Assembly (NCBI GenBank): GCA_008711295.1
Contig: VUYV01000331.1
Span: 728,390-792,389, forward strand
Direction: 5' to 3'
Length of the DNA stretch: 64,000 nucleotides
Source: Anarhynchus alexandrinus
Lineage: Eukaryota; Chordata; Aves; Charadriiformes; Charadriidae
The position numbers were made by a program, and so were the translations under genes. Every line of letters begins with the position of its first letter. Position 1 is the stretch's first letter. Shown piece by piece: positions 40,887 to 53,510 of the stretch. The notes under the pieces were generated by a model that was not told where the DNA came from, ran no database searches, and saw nothing but the letters and a program-made list of their open reading frames with translations.

Positions 40887-41462
40887 GGGCATTATTTTTA
40901 TATGGGCATTATTTTCATAGAATGGTTTAGGTTGGAAAGGGCCTTGAAGACCATTGAGTTCCAACCCCCCTGCCATAGGCAGGGACACCTCCCACCAGAC
41001 CAGGTTGCCCAAGGCCACCTCCAGCCTGGCCTTGAACACCTCCAGGGATGGGGCCTCAACAACCTCTCTGGGCAACCTGGGCCAGTGCCTCACCACCCTT
41101 AAGGTGAAAAACTTCTTCCTCATGTTCAATCTAAACCTGCCCTCTTCCAGTTTGAAGCCATTCCCCCTCGTCCTATCACTCCATGCCCCAGTAAAAAGTC
41201 CCTCCCCAGCTCTCCTGGAGCCCCTTTAGGCACTGGAAGGGGCTCTAAGGTCTCCCCGGAGCCTTCTCTTCTCCAGGCTGAACAGCCCCAACTCTTTCAG
41301 CCTCTCCTCATAGGAGAGGTGCTCCAGCCCTCGGATCATCCTCGTGGCTCTCCTCTGGACACGCTCCAGCAGGTCCATGTCCTTATGTTGGGGACTCCAG
41401 AGCTGGATGCAGTATTCCAGGTGGGGTCATAAAAAATTTTCATACGGGTGTTATTTTTATAC
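40887..41462. repeat. 17-bp tandem repeat interrupted by CR1
   Basis: GGGCATTATTTTTATAT (40887-40903) and GGGCATTATTTTCATA (40904-40919) lie before the CR1. TTTTCATAC and GGGTGTTATTTTTATAC (41446-41462) lie after it. The LINE seems to have landed inside an AT-rich minisatellite. Confidence 0.75.
40917..41429 (-). mobile_element. CR1 LINE 3' fragment (antisense)
   Basis: Reads as reversed CR1: CATAGAATGGTTTAGGTTGG, CAGGGACACCTCCCACCAGA, TGGCCTTGAACACCTCCAGG, CTTCCTCATGTTCAATCTAA, CACGCTCCAGCAGGTCCATG and GGATGCAGTATTCCAGGTGG. On the minus strand it keeps part of the reverse-transcriptase C-terminal coding end ([13 protein letters not shown] segment) but is 5'-truncated and broken. It belongs to the same young subfamily as the copy at 56641. 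Confidence 0.95.
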
Positions 41463-41976
41463 GGGGCCGCCTACCAAGCACGGGACCCAGTGTGCTGCCG
41501 CTGCTGCGTTTTGCTTCCAGGCAGGTTTTGCACGAATTTAATGAATTTAAATGGGAAGATGGACCCCAGCATGGCAGCGCAGGACGTGGGGAGCATCAGC
41601 CTCTCCCAAAGGCCCTTTGAGAGCCAAGCGCGGCCGCGGATGGGGCTCCGGAGTGCCAGAGAGCAGAGCCCAGCACCCGCCGGCTCCCGCTGTTCCTAGC
41701 GGACTCTGACAAACCAGGGCAGAGAGCAATAGCGTGGGGCAGCCAGAGCTGAAATCTTTGGGTTTTCTTTTGCAAATGAAAACTGAAAGGGAACAAAACA
41801 AAAAAAAATCACTGGAGCATGGATGACTCTTTTTTTTGAACATTCAGATATTAAATTGAGTGCAGTTTGGGCTAAAAAATCTCCTAGGAAAAATGAAGAA
41901 TATTTCCTTTGAGGACAAAGCTAACAAAAGTCTCAGCAAAAAAAAAAATAAAAATCTTATTATATTCTCTTTCCAG

Positions 41977-42060
41977 ACCAAACTCGAAACCCCAGCCTCT
42001 GTTTTAATGGCTATGTTGTCTCCAAGCTGCCGGCCTTGGTAAATAAACTTTGAACTTGCA
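41977..42060 (+). other. Candidate terminal exon of an unannotated transcript
   Basis: A good acceptor (TTATATTCTCTTTCCAG, ending 41976) is followed by about 84 bases ending in GGTAAATAAACTTTGAACTT. It has AATAAA at 42042-42047 and a suitable cleavage zone. No long reading frame is present. It may be a non-coding RNA exon or a read-through RUNX3 3' end; expression cannot be judged here. Confidence 0.3.
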
Positions 42061-42300
42061 AAAAGTTTTTAGGCTCTGCAGGAGCTAGGGGAAGGAGGTA
42101 ACCTAGGGGAAGGATGGAAGACCCCCTTGTGCCACGGGGTCTCACCTTCCCACACCACCCCTTTCCCCCCACAAGCCCTTAATGACCCTCGCACCAACGA
42201 GCAATCGGCATCATTAAGGCATAATCTCATTCCTCTGAAATAATGGTGCCAAATGGTCCTGCGAGGTGGCCAGCACCTTTCCCGCACCCCTGGAGACCCC

Positions 42301-42347
42301 CTGAACCCATAACCATCACCCCCCTGAACCCATAACCATCACCCCCC
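42301..42347. repeat. 23-bp direct repeat, two copies
   Basis: The unit CTGAACCCATAACCATCACC plus CCC occurs at 42301 and 42324. Confidence 0.9.
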
Positions 42348-42639
42348 AGTGGACACCCATCCCCTGGACCAGTGCAAACCACAGCCACCGGCTCCCGCTT
42401 CGGCATCGTCTCCGTGGGCATCCACGGGGGGTTAATCCTGCTGCAGGGCCGTCCGGCTGGAAAGGATGGGGGCTTTGTTGGGGTTGGGTTGGTTTTGGGG
42501 TTGGGTTTTTTTTTTTTTGAATACTGCCTATTTAGAAGCTAAATGGTGGAAAACATGGAAAATTCATTAGGGTGTCTGGGAAAGTGTTAGGTTACACGTC
42601 ATTCACATCTACTTACTCAGCGGGACCTCGCGCCTTGGG

Positions 42640-42678
42640 GGAGATATATATTTATATATATATATTTTATATATATGG
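42640..42678. repeat. (TA)n-rich tract
   Basis: AGATATATATTTATATATAT followed by ATATTTTATATATATGGG; simple AT sequence. Confidence 0.9.
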
Positions 42679-43472
42679 GTTAGGGTTTTTTTTTTTTCCC
42701 TCTCCATCCGATTCCCAGACAGGCACAAAAAACGACCCCTTTCGCTTCTTACGGGCTCTTCAAAACTCCCCCCCCACCGAAGCGGCGCTGCCCCCTTCGC
42801 TGGGCTCTGTCCCCGTCCCACCTCGCCGGGGCCAGCCCCGATGCTCAGCGTCTCTGCCGGGTAACCGGTGCCGTTCCCACCCGCTTGGAAAAAGGCAGGA
42901 GCTGTTAACCCAAGGGCCATAAAGGACAACCAGGCGGCCGCGCCAGGACCTGCTGGCAACCGGCCCCCGCTGGCAGCTCCTTCGGCGCTGGCTGGCGAGA
43001 GCCTTGGCGAGGATGGGAGCTGGGAGGAGAGCAGGGGGTTGGAGGGCTGGTTCGATGCCCAAACTATAAACCCCCCCCAAACCTTCATTCCTGATCACTC
43101 AGAATTGCTCAAGTTTGGTGCGCTACAAAAACAACCCAATAAAAACATCGTTCTGGGCTCACGAGAGCTGCTTGGTGCAGCGGCAGCCGGGATGTTTGGT
43201 TTCCCGGTCCTCTGCCGAGCTCTTTCTCCCCGGCTTCGGCCGGTCCTGACGCCACCGTCCGGCTCCGAACCACGGCTTGTTCAGCTGAAACCAACCTCAA
43301 ATCTTTCCATGTATTGCAGAGGAGACTCTCCGATTAAAAAAAAAAAAAAAAGCAGGCTGTGTTTTCCCATAAATAGGGCTCCAACAACAAATCCTCACTG
43401 GATTGTGCCAGGACACCCGTTTTCCCCGGTGCCTGCTTGGACCCGGCCGGGACAGCGCAGCCCAGCTGAAGC

Positions 43473-43520
43473 CACAGCTCTATGTCACAGCTGTATGTCA
43501 CAGCTGTATGTCACAGCTGT
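43473..43520. repeat. 13-bp tandem repeat, 3.7 copies
   Basis: The unit CACAGCTGTATGT occurs at 43473 (one change), 43486, 43499 and partly at 43512. Each complete exact unit includes a CAGCTG E-box. Confidence 0.9.
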
Positions 43521-44463
43521 CCCCATGGCACCTCGGGCACCGGATCACAGGGAGGAGGGGGCAGCCAAGGCCAGGGCTGCCGCGGGGCTCCGAGGGCTAA
43601 TATCCCCCCCCAGGGAGCACCGTGGCTCTCCCAGGTGGAGAATGGTCCTGTTGGAACAGTTTGGGTTCATTTCTAGTGGGTCTGGAGCACTTCTACAACA
43701 CCATCCCAGGTACCCACCTTGGACATCTCTCCCTAAAGTCAGTTTGGGATGAAGGCTGCACTTGATCCCAAGCGGGCGGGAATTAAGCACCCAAATACAT
43801 TTGCACAGTGCAGGAGTCTTTCCCGGTGCCAGATTAACCCCAGTTCCTGGATCTCCATCAGCCTCCTCGCATCCCTCCCGCCCCGCAGGGATGTCACCGA
43901 GCAGGGGCCACGTCACCGACGACACCCGGCCCCGCACGCCGCCACCGGCTGCACCACTCGGGTGGCAGCAGCATCAAGAGCGGCAGCCACATCCCCAACT
44001 TCCCCCGGAGCACCTTACGTGCCGTTCTGCACGAGGGCTGTAATTTAATAACGCACCCTATTTTTCATTTAAGCCGGGCAAACCAAGTGCCCCGTATAAC
44101 TGTCGCTTTCGCGGGCTGCCACGCGGGGAAGGGGTTTTCTTGCGCCGGGGTTGGGCTGTGCCGGGAGATCAGACGAGTCTCAATTAAAACAGGCTCATGC
44201 CCTGTGCGTCTTTATTCTCGGCTTCACCCGCAGAGGCTAAAAACGATGTTAGCGACGCGGCGCCGGGATCCCCGCTCGCTCCCCCGAGCGCCTCCCGCCG
44301 CCATCAGGCAGCGGGCAACGAAAGCGGCTCGACTTCAAAGGGCAGGGGAGGATGGAGAGCGAGGACTCATTAACCTTGGAATCGCGTTAGATGGGGCGAT
44401 AGCGGGCTTTAATTAGGCCAGCCGAGGCGGGCAGGGGAGACGAGGCTGCATCCCGGCAGGACC

Positions 44464-44500
44464 GTGTGTGTGTGTATGTGTGTATATGTGTGTGTGTGCG
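44464..44500. repeat. (TG)n microsatellite
   Basis: Imperfect TG/TA repeat with two interruptions. Confidence 0.9.
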
Positions 44501-47273
44501 CACGCGGTGCCGTTTCGGCGCACCCCCCAGGTGAGCACCCCCGGGGCGTGCACCTGCCTGCGTGGGCAGAGCGCACACGCGTGACGGGGCATGTCCGCGT
44601 GGCGGGGGGACGCGTGCCCGCCGGCGGCATCCCGCCACCTCCCGCCGGCCCCGCTCGGGTACCGCCAGCCGGTCAGGTCCCCGCCGGGATGCGTCGCTGC
44701 CGCCGGGATGCTGCCGGGCGGCGCGCGGGGGGCTGGAAAGCCCACCGGTCTCTTGGGTGGGCAACCAAACCGATGCCGGGGTGGCACCGGGACAGGCGGG
44801 GAGCGGTGAAAGCAGCGGGGTGCCCGCAGCCCCACGGGAGGGACAAAAAACCACCTTTTTGGGCTGGATTACCCAAATCCTGGCTCTGCCCGCGCTGTGA
44901 TGGGCCACGTCAGCTCTGGCTCCAGCTCTGGCCAACCGGGGCGAGGATGATGTTGGGCTCTCCATCACCGCAGAGCCGTGGTGATCCCCCTCCGGTGCTC
45001 CGGTGAACCCCTTCTCCCGCCACCGGCGGGGCTCCGGCTCGGCTCCAGGAGGGATATTTCACACCAGTGCTACCAGGCAGCGTATCTCCTTTCCATTCGA
45101 GCAACTCGCAAAGCCCCCCCGGGTCCCTGCAAACATATACAGCTAATTTTTTAAGATGAGGAGGAAAAAAAAAACCCCAAAACCCACAAAACCCATAGCA
45201 GAGCTGAGTTTGGCTGCAGAGAGGGGACGTGAAGGTGCCGTCCCCGGTGCTGTCCCCAGGGGTGGCTGCAGCCACCCGGTGTCCCCCCCTCCTTGGCAGG
45301 TTTTGCTGTTTGTCTTTGCAGCCGGCGGGTTTATTGCGGCCGGGAACACCCAGGTTTTTTCGCTGTGTGCCATGAAATCGATACAGTAATTTCATTTCTC
45401 AGTCATAAATGAAATGAGCTGTAAAGTAAAGTTGGGCGTTTAAGCCAGAGTGAAAGAATGAATTGTTCTAATGGGGGACGTTAACGAGGGGATTAAATGT
45501 TCCTGCGAAACCTGGGGGTCCCCGGCCGCCCCCCGCCCACCCGCCGGGTGCTTTTAGGGCTCCCCGCACCCCTCCCTCGCGCCGTCTCGGAGCTGTGTGG
45601 TCCCGCACCCGCGGCCCCCGGCCAAGCCACCGCTGTCCCCGCCGGGGTGGGTGGCCATGTTTCGCCCGCTCACCTTCCCTGCGTCCCCCCCGGGGACCCC
45701 GCCGGGCACAGAGCGGCACCGGAGGGCTGTCGGGGCGCTGGCGGCGGAGGGAGAGAGCCGGGAGAAGGCACCGTTGCGATGTCCCCACGGGAACCAGCAT
45801 CCTCATTACGGCGATGGGGGCTTCCGCGGGGAGTCAGACTAAAAGCAAATGGGGGGGGGGAAAAACCCACCAAAGCAAAAAGAAGGTGTTTGTTAACAAT
45901 AGCCTTTCAGACGACCCAAACCAATTGGTTTTCTACCCAGATTTTTTCGGGGGGGGGGACACATAAAACCCCGCTGCTTCCTGGGGAGGGTGCACAGAGG
46001 TCTCTGTTCCCAGGGCCGGGTGTTTCGCAGCACGGGGGACGGAAGGCCGGCGCTGGCGCTCGGCCCCTCTCGCCCCAGCAGGGTTCGCCCAGCTCAACGC
46101 CAGGAAATATTAAGCCCAAATTTTGGTCTTTGCTCTCCTCCCCGCAGCCCGACCTCGGGAACTCTCCTCTCCCGGCGAGCGACCGAGACCCCCATCACCC
46201 CTCCTCCCCGGCTCCATCAGTTATTTTCCAGTGAAAAATAACCCCGCAGTGATCCAGGGCAAAGAGAGAGCACTTTGACAAGTCCAAAAATACGAGGGCC
46301 ATATTATCTTTAAACCATTAAAAAAAAAAACCAACCCCAAACCCCACAGTGAAAGCCCTATTGGGCCAGGAGAAACTCCAGCCAAGTTCCCCGTGTCCGC
46401 CCCCCGCTCCGGTTGTATTCCCCTGGAAATCCTCGCAAAGAAAAACACGCGGCACGAAAAAAAATTTGGTTTTCATTAAAACCCTCGAATGTGAGGGGTT
46501 CTGTAGCTTTCAATGGGGCTTTGATTCCTATAGATGATGGAATGTTTTCAGAACATTTAAAAAATGTTCTCCACCTTTCTATCTTATATCGGCACCAAAC
46601 GGCACCGGCGGTCCCCCCCCCCTCCCCAGCCCGGGCGATAGAAGTGGCGAACGCTGAATGCAGATGCCAAACCTTTGCCTTTATTTACCTTGAGGTTTCG
46701 TTTTAAAAATACGACCATATTTTCTTGTGGCTTTGGAACCAGAGGAGATAATCCACGTGGGGAGGAAAAAAGAAATGTGTGGAAAACGCTGCAGGAATTT
46801 TCTTAAAGGGGGATTTTTAAAATTTTTTTATGGTTTTTTTTTTTTTTTCATTGAGTGAGAGCAGGGTCACGCAGCACTTGCAGCGCCCGCGCACCCCCCT
46901 GAGCACCATCGTCACGGGGCGGAGAGGCATCTCCAGCCCTCTCGGTCATCGCTGCCTTCGTGGCGATTGTTGTCTTCGTCTAAAGAGAGTTATTGCCGTG
47001 TTACATGGCTGCTGCTGGGTGCACCAGCCGGCGGCTTTGCTCAACACCCCTCCACATGGCATCAGCCTGTTATTTTATTTTCATTTGTTTAGTGGCTGTA
47101 AAGCGGGTTTCTGGCCTTCGCGTTTTTGAAGGAGAGGTTTAAAGGGGCGGACTCGGAGAGATGCGGGGGAAAACGCCATTTCCCATCGCACCCCCCTCCG
47201 CTCCGGCTGATACCGGCGATACCAGAGGAGCCCCGTGGTGCCGCGCTTCTGCCCCACTGCTGGGACAGCCGCG

Positions 47274-47545
47274 TGTCCCCTCTGGAGCCAGGGCTCATCC
47301 TCACACATGTCCCCTCCAGAACCAGGGCTCGTCCCTGCGTGTGTCCCCTCCAGAGCCAGGGCTCATCCCCGCACGTGTCCCCTTCGGAGCCAGGGCTTGT
47401 CCCCACACGTGTCCCCTCCAGAGCCAGGGCTCGTCCCTCCGCGTGTCCCCTCCAGAGCCAGGGCTCATCCCCGTGCGTGTCCTCCTCTGGAGCCAGGGCT
47501 CGTCCCTGCGCGTGTCCCCTCCAGAGCCAGGGCTCGTCCCCGCCG
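47274..47545. repeat. 34-bp minisatellite, eight copies
   Basis: The unit TGTCCCCTCCAGAGCCAGGG plus CTCGTCCCTGCGCG starts at 47274, 47308, 47342, 47376, 47410, 47444, 47478 and 47513 (the seventh copy is 35 bp). Copies differ mostly by transitions and CpG decay. No stop codon occurs in any + frame across the array, which explains the long spurious open frames at 47126-48074. Confidence 0.95.
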
Positions 47546-48688
47546 AGCACGGCCCCATTGTGCCGGGCGTCCCTGGGGCCCGGCTGCCCACATTGTTCTC
47601 TGCAAAGAGCTTTTTTTTCGCAGCCACGATGTGGCCAAGCCGGGCCATGTCGCAACCCCAGCATCGCCCTCCGGCCCTCGCCGGCCGCCGGCGCTCGCCT
47701 TCCCCACGCAAACCCCGACGGAGCTGGCGTGTCGGGCAACTGGTGCTTTCTCTTGCAAGGAAAAAAAGAAACAACATCAACAACCAAAAAAAACCCTTTC
47801 ATGCACCTTGGCATCTCGGTGCCGCGTTAGGGCACGCGGCGGCGGGGAGGAGGTGCGAGCCCAGCCCCGGGTGGCTTGTGCCGAAATGCAGCGCCCCGGC
47901 ACGGGCCGGTTCAACCGGTCAGGCTGGCGGAGCAGCGCCCGTTTCACCCAGACACGCCGTGTTCACCCCTATCTCTGCTTCTCTCCCCCCCCACACACAC
48001 ACACCCCTCCTCCCTTCTGTCAGCTCACCTGCTGGTGGATATTAAAGCCTCATCTCAATTACAAGAGTCATTAGTCACCACCCAAGAAAGGGCCACCCAG
48101 TCTGCGGGTGGCAAGGTGCCACCGCGGGTGCCCGGGTGCCGCGGCTGCCCCGCGCCCAGGAGGGATCACCTGCAGCGCTCCCAGCCCGCCTTCATCAGCC
48201 ATTCCTTCCCCAGGGATTAGAGGCAGCAGAGGGATTTGAATAAACCCGAGGGAGCCGGGCACACGCCGCCGCCGTGCCGACGGGTGCCAAACCCCGAGGA
48301 TGCCGTGGCTCCGGCGCTGCCGCGTTGACCCCACGCCCTCGGGAAAGCCACCGCCGGGTGGTTGTGTAGCTGTTCCCCGTGTCAACGTCTCTGAAGACGG
48401 TGGGGTCCGGCCGAGCGGCAGTGGCCCGAGGAGGGGAGGGGGTGGCTAGTGGCATGGACTCCCCGCCTGGCCACGGGGGCTTCTCCTGCCCGTCTGGCTG
48501 CAGTGTGCCCCAGGGCTGGGAAGCACCATGGAGTTAAGGCTTCACCTTCACCCCACCATGGGGTGTCCCCGGGCTCCTCCAGCTCCTGGCCTGGGGGCAG
48601 GGGGGGGGGACTGGTGGCCCCTGGCCGTGGCAGCGCCCTGCCGCGGGTGCCGAGGCTGCCGGAGGTGGGGGAGAGCCGGGCTCCGGCG

Positions 48689-48716
48689 TGCCTGCCTGCC
48701 TGCCTGCCTGCCTGCC
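48689..48716. repeat. (CCTG)n microsatellite
   Basis: Seven tandem GCCT/CCTG tetranucleotides. Confidence 0.95.
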
Positions 48717-48852
48717 ACAGCTCACGTAGGCAGGAGGTGCCGCCGACCTCGGCTGCCTCTTCTCCAGCCCATTCCTGGAGCCAAAGGCACCGTCGGAAGG
48801 AGATGTGGCTGTTCCTCTGCTTTCAGCCCCCCTCCCTTCCCCCCCCCCCTGA

Positions 48853-48864
48853 NNNNNNNNNNNN
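48853..48864. other. Assembly gap (12 N)
   Basis: Flanked on both sides by long C-runs; a homopolymer drop-out. Confidence 0.95.
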
Positions 48865-50895
48865 CCCCCCCCCCGAGCCCACGAGCAGCAACGGCCGACT
48901 CAGAGCCAGCTCCGACCTACCACAAGAAATAAAAACATGATTAATTTTATATATATATATATAATGAACTTTTAATGCGCTACCCTCACGCTAGGAGTCC
49001 AGTTACCACCTCTGCGGCTGTCACTTCAACGCTGCGCGTCAAGAGGTTGTAAAAGACCCCCGCGGAGCCTTTATGGATCGGAGGATCCCCGTTAATTAGC
49101 AGGCAGGGGTGGGCAGGGTTAATCACCCAAGCCCTCGCACGGCGCAGCGTCCCACCGGCCGCTGGCGGGTGCTGATTTGGGGGGTGTTGAGCCCCCCCCT
49201 GGAGCTGGGGGGGGACAGACACACGGCTGGGGCATCGCTGAGCCCCATCGCATCCCTCGCATGGCTCCAAACAAGCCAAAATTATTCAAGGCACATGTCA
49301 AAGGCCCCTCTATAACCCGGCGCAGGGCTGATCTGTGCCGTGATGAGCTCTGGCCTTTGCCTACGGGGAAAAAAAACGCTTATTAGATTAAACCCGAGTC
49401 CCTCTCCATGAATCCTCTCCCTCTTCCCCAGCCCAATCATTTTAAAAGGTAGAGGTGGGGGAAAAAAAAAAAAAAGATAGTTTTAAAGAGACTTACCCCT
49501 TCACAGGAGATACTTCGGCCTTCTGTAACTTTACAAATAAACTTTGCTTTAAAAGTTTGACTTGTGGCACGGTTTTGGCAAATTCAGACCCCTTAAATAC
49601 ACCGTTTCCTGCATTCTTGATTGCTATCTGAAGGCTTGTGAAAATATACAGGTGAATGGAATAAATTTTAACTCTTTGCTTCCCAACCTCACCCTCCGAG
49701 TCGGAAAGCCGCCGGTCTAACGCAGAGCTCAGGGCTGCTCCGGAAGGGACCGACGTTCCCCGCTGGGGACCAAATCTCCGCTCCGGCAGCACGGGGAGAT
49801 GCTCAGGACGGGCTGAGAGAAAAACAGGAATTTGGCCCAAAGCAGAGGGCTGGAAATCAGGCGCAGCCCCAGCTTCCCGCCCCCCGCGCTGCTGAAAACC
49901 CGAGGACGAGCGGGACGGAGGGGACGGGGACTCCGCGCTCCAGCGGGTGACTCGGTTTGCCCGTCCATGAAAGGGCCTCTCGCCGCTGCCGGCAGCCGGA
50001 GTCAGTTTAAAGCCCATTTGCAGGCGCCCTGCGAGGCTCTCGCTTCACAATTGCAAAGGAATTTTTATTCTTGGTTTTAAAAAAAAAACCCAAAACAACA
50101 AAAAAAAGGGTAATAATAATAATTTATGGGATGCCGGGCTTGAACCTCTCCCAAGCCCAGGGACGGGGAGGCATCCGCCAGTGATGGTGGTCCTCCATGG
50201 GCAGAGCTCCGTCCTGTCCCGTCCCCACCGAGCCCCAGGGCACGAGGTGGCCACGGGACCAACCTGCCCATGGAGCTGCACCAAACCGGGTCCAACTTTT
50301 GGACCAGGATGAACTCCCCCAGTAACCATCCGACCCCTTTCTCTGCGGGGCAGAGCTGCGCTCTCGGCGAGATGCTCACGTTCCAGGCGCTTGTCCCCCA
50401 CCTTTGGTTGGGACACGTGGCCTGGGGGGGTTGTGCCCAGCCGGGTTGTGCCCGGCGAGGTGCCAGCCTGGCCGGGAACCTCCTCCCCTTCTGCCACCAT
50501 CAGCATCCTTGGGGGCGAGCGAGGCTTGGACCTATTACATGATATTATTATATATATTTTAAATAATCCCATTATTTCCCAGTTATTTCCTCTCCATCCA
50601 CCGCTCGGACGCTGCTGGGGCTCTTCCAAACCCACCGGGGCTGTTGGTGTTGGCTCCTCTTGGCTCTGGGACCGGAGGGGCTGGGGGGTCCCCAGCCCAC
50701 CCAAGGGTGCCCGGGGATGGAGCGGGGTGGGGGGGGTCGGGGTGGAGGATGCTTTGGGGAAGGAGGCACTGCCGCTGTGGTTGTCCCGGCACGACTCCCC
50801 AGCACCGACTCGCTGCTAAAGGAAACAACCCCTTCCCGGATGGCGAGCGGGGAGATTGCAATCATTTAAATAAAATAAAATTAAAAAAAAAAAAA

Positions 50896-50896
50896 N
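50896..50896. other. Assembly ambiguity (single N)
   Basis: Directly after an A-run of 13; same pattern as the other short gaps. Confidence 0.9.
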
Positions 50897-53399
50897 CTGG
50901 AGATGAAAAATGAGCGGCTGGAAGGAAACGCAGCCCAAAGCCCCAGGTGAGGCGTCGGGGGGGGGGAAATCTGTGCTGCTGCCCAGAGCCGGCGCTTCGG
51001 CGAGGAAAAGCCGCGTGCTGAAAGCCCGGTTGAATTTCCACCCGAGCAGCCTACAAACGCCAGCGACCCCGACGGCCGAAGCTTGTCTGCAAAGTAAAAC
51101 CAACACAGATAAAATAATAATTAAAAGAAAACAAAAAAATATTAAAAATGCCAGCCAAGCCTTTCACGTCGAGGGGACTGTGGGAGCTGCAAATCTGAGG
51201 GGGGGGGGGTCTCTGGTTTTCTTCTGCGCCGCAACCGGGCGACGGAGGCGCGGGGCTGCCCGGGTCCCGCAGCGCGGGCAGGACGGGGCAGGGGATGGCT
51301 GCGCTCCCCAGCGAAGGCTGTGGCTCGGCAGGCGGCTCCCCGAGCCCCTGCTCGGCTCACCGCAGGGTCTGCCCGAGCTCTCCCTCCCCGGGCGCGCGAA
51401 GGCGGCCACGCGCGGCACTCTCCTCCCCGGCTGCTGAGGCTGCAGGTTTTTAGGATGAGGTTTTTGCTGTGCCACAGCGCGGCTCCGGGAAGGGCCTTTC
51501 TAACCTCACATGAGCACAAAGAGCTTTGCAAGAGTCAAGACTCGCTCCCGTTCCCCACCCCGCTGCCAACAGCCCCAAATCAGTGTCTTTTCACTCAATT
51601 TGAGGTCTCTCCTTGAGAGTTGTGTTTGCTTTCCACGTTACACGTCGGGATGTATTTGGCTACAAGCCGGGCTGGGGGACCACGGTGTGCGGGGGATGGA
51701 CCAAACCACCGGCTCAGCCCCTGCCCCCAAAAACCCACCATCTGATGCCCGGGAGATAGCAGCTCGCTCGGCTCTGCCTCTCCCTCCCGCGTCGGCCGGG
51801 CTCCGGCGAGCTCGCTACAATAACGCTCGAGTTGCCAAAACCACAAGGGAAACAAACATCTGGTTAAAAAAAGAAAAAAAAAGGGGGGGGAACAAAAAAA
51901 AAAGTCACAGCGCTGTTCCTTTGGTGGGGGCCAAATCCGAACCAGCGTCATCCCTGTACCGGGAACCGACCTCGCGCCTGGACCGAGCGGGAGAGGGAAC
52001 GCCCCGTCCCCTCCGTCCCACCGCAGGGAGATGCTGAAGGGGCCCAGAAAGATGGTGAGAACTGCGCTGTGCAGAAGCTCGGCTGAGCAGGGAGGACACA
52101 TCCGCACGGGGATGGCGGGGCAGAACCCGACCTTTTCGCCTTTGCTCCCCCCCTGCCAGCCCGGCCGGCAGCGTTGGCCTCGCTCGAACACGGGGGCAGA
52201 AACTCTGACAGGACCCGGACATCTGCATCTATCAGCTGGGATGGAGCTGAGGGATGGACGTGTCTCCTGGAGGTCCAAACAACCTTCCAGGAGGAGAAGG
52301 CGCATCCAAACCTCCCATGGGAGCGCAAGCGAAGCCAGCGGGGATGCAGAGTGGGCAGCAGGGACCACGGTGGCTTTGCTGGTCCCCTTGGCTCCAGAGC
52401 CACCAGCCTCACGGAGAAGCCATTTCCCGGCGTGTGGAGACCCGGGACAGCTGGCGAGGGAGGGCATTACTCATCTCCGCAGGGTTTGCGGCTCCCGGGG
52501 GAGGAAGGCTGGTTTCCATCCCTGCTCCAGCCTCCTCTCCCACCGGGGGGGGACGGAGTTTTGCCTCGCGGGGGCCGGCTGGGACCGGGCTGCGGCAGTC
52601 AGGCGGGATGTGGCCCGTTCCCACGGATTTGGCATGGAGAGGGCCAGCGGAGCGTGGCTGTCGAAAAGAGCGGTGGTGAGGTGGGCGAGGGTTTGCCACG
52701 TGCGCGAGCCCACGCTGACGGGAGCATCCACGTCCGGTGGGAATCGTGCCGGCCGTGGGAGGCTGGACGAGCCGCGCAGTTGCCGGCACTGGGCTGAAAT
52801 TGGGGACACGGAGCTCACCCTGAGCATCACCGCCCTCGGGGGGAGCCCGTCATCTCCCCATCGGTGCCCACCCAGCGCCAACCTGCAAGGGACAAGGACA
52901 CAGGGCAGAGAGGGGGCACACCGTGCCCCGCTCCAGCCTAGCAGGGGCAATTAACAGGAGCCAAACGAGGCGCCTGACTCACCCCCTATTTGCCCCAAAG
53001 CACTCGGGCACAGGCGCTGGAGAAAGCCCCATTGCTCCACAGCTCAGCAAAAGGACCGCGGCTGCATCCCACCCACCTCGGGCACCTCTTTAATTGAGGT
53101 AACAAAGGATGTGACTTTGCCACCCACTCCAAAAAAGCATCACAGGATTTGGATCAGGCGAGGGCTGACCCCTCCTGTGGCTGGAAAATGCTGGTGGGAC
53201 CTTCCCGGTGCGACCTTCCCGGGATGCGCAGGGCTCACGCCCGCCGGCCCGGCTCCTGGGAGCAGAGGAGATGCTGGCCCCGAGCATCGAGAGCCGCAGA
53301 TGAAAGCACCCGAGAGCGTTTCGGGGCGATGAAGAAGACAAAAGGGAGAGGATGAGCAGACACAAACCTGCCCCGGGTCGGCCGTGCTGGGGTGAGGAT

Positions 53400-53510
53400 G
53401 GGGAAGGTGCACGCTCGGATCCGAGCTCTGCCCCAGATTTATGGAATGACCTCGGGCGACTGCTTTCATCTCGCTCCGTCTCTGCAAAACTGGGTTAAAC
53501 GCTCCCCTCT
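53400..53510 (+). repeat. MIR-like SINE fragment (sense)
   Basis: CCGAGCTCTGCCCCAGATTT, then GACCTCGGGCGACTGCTTTC, then CTCCGTCTCTGCAAAACTGG and GTTAA follow the MIR core and 3' order (GGCTCTGCCAC, GACCTTGGGCAAGTCACTT, CTCTGTGCCTCAGTTTCCCC). Confidence 0.65.

Larger units (their letters stand above)
42061..47273. other. Intergenic GC-rich region
   Basis: No recognisable gene. It holds short tandem repeats (42301-42347, 42640-42678, 43473-43520, 44464-44500), a CpG-dense stretch at about 44510-44720, an AT-richer piece at 46230-46600, and T-runs. The many open frames reflect high GC. Confidence 0.6.
47546..53394. other. Intergenic GC-rich region
   Basis: No gene recognised. Contents are a (CCTG)n tract (48689-48716), an N gap (48853-48864), a (TA)n tract (48945-48963), an A-rich stretch with a single N (50868-50896) and another near 51866-51903. 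The sequence 49440-49680 is AT-richer and complex, possibly a conserved element. Confidence 0.6.

Noticed and set aside
47161..48074. Three overlapping open frames of 234-294 codons that look like repeat proteins
   Set aside because: They are by-products of a 34-bp minisatellite that lacks stops in all frames; no promoter, splice or homology evidence.
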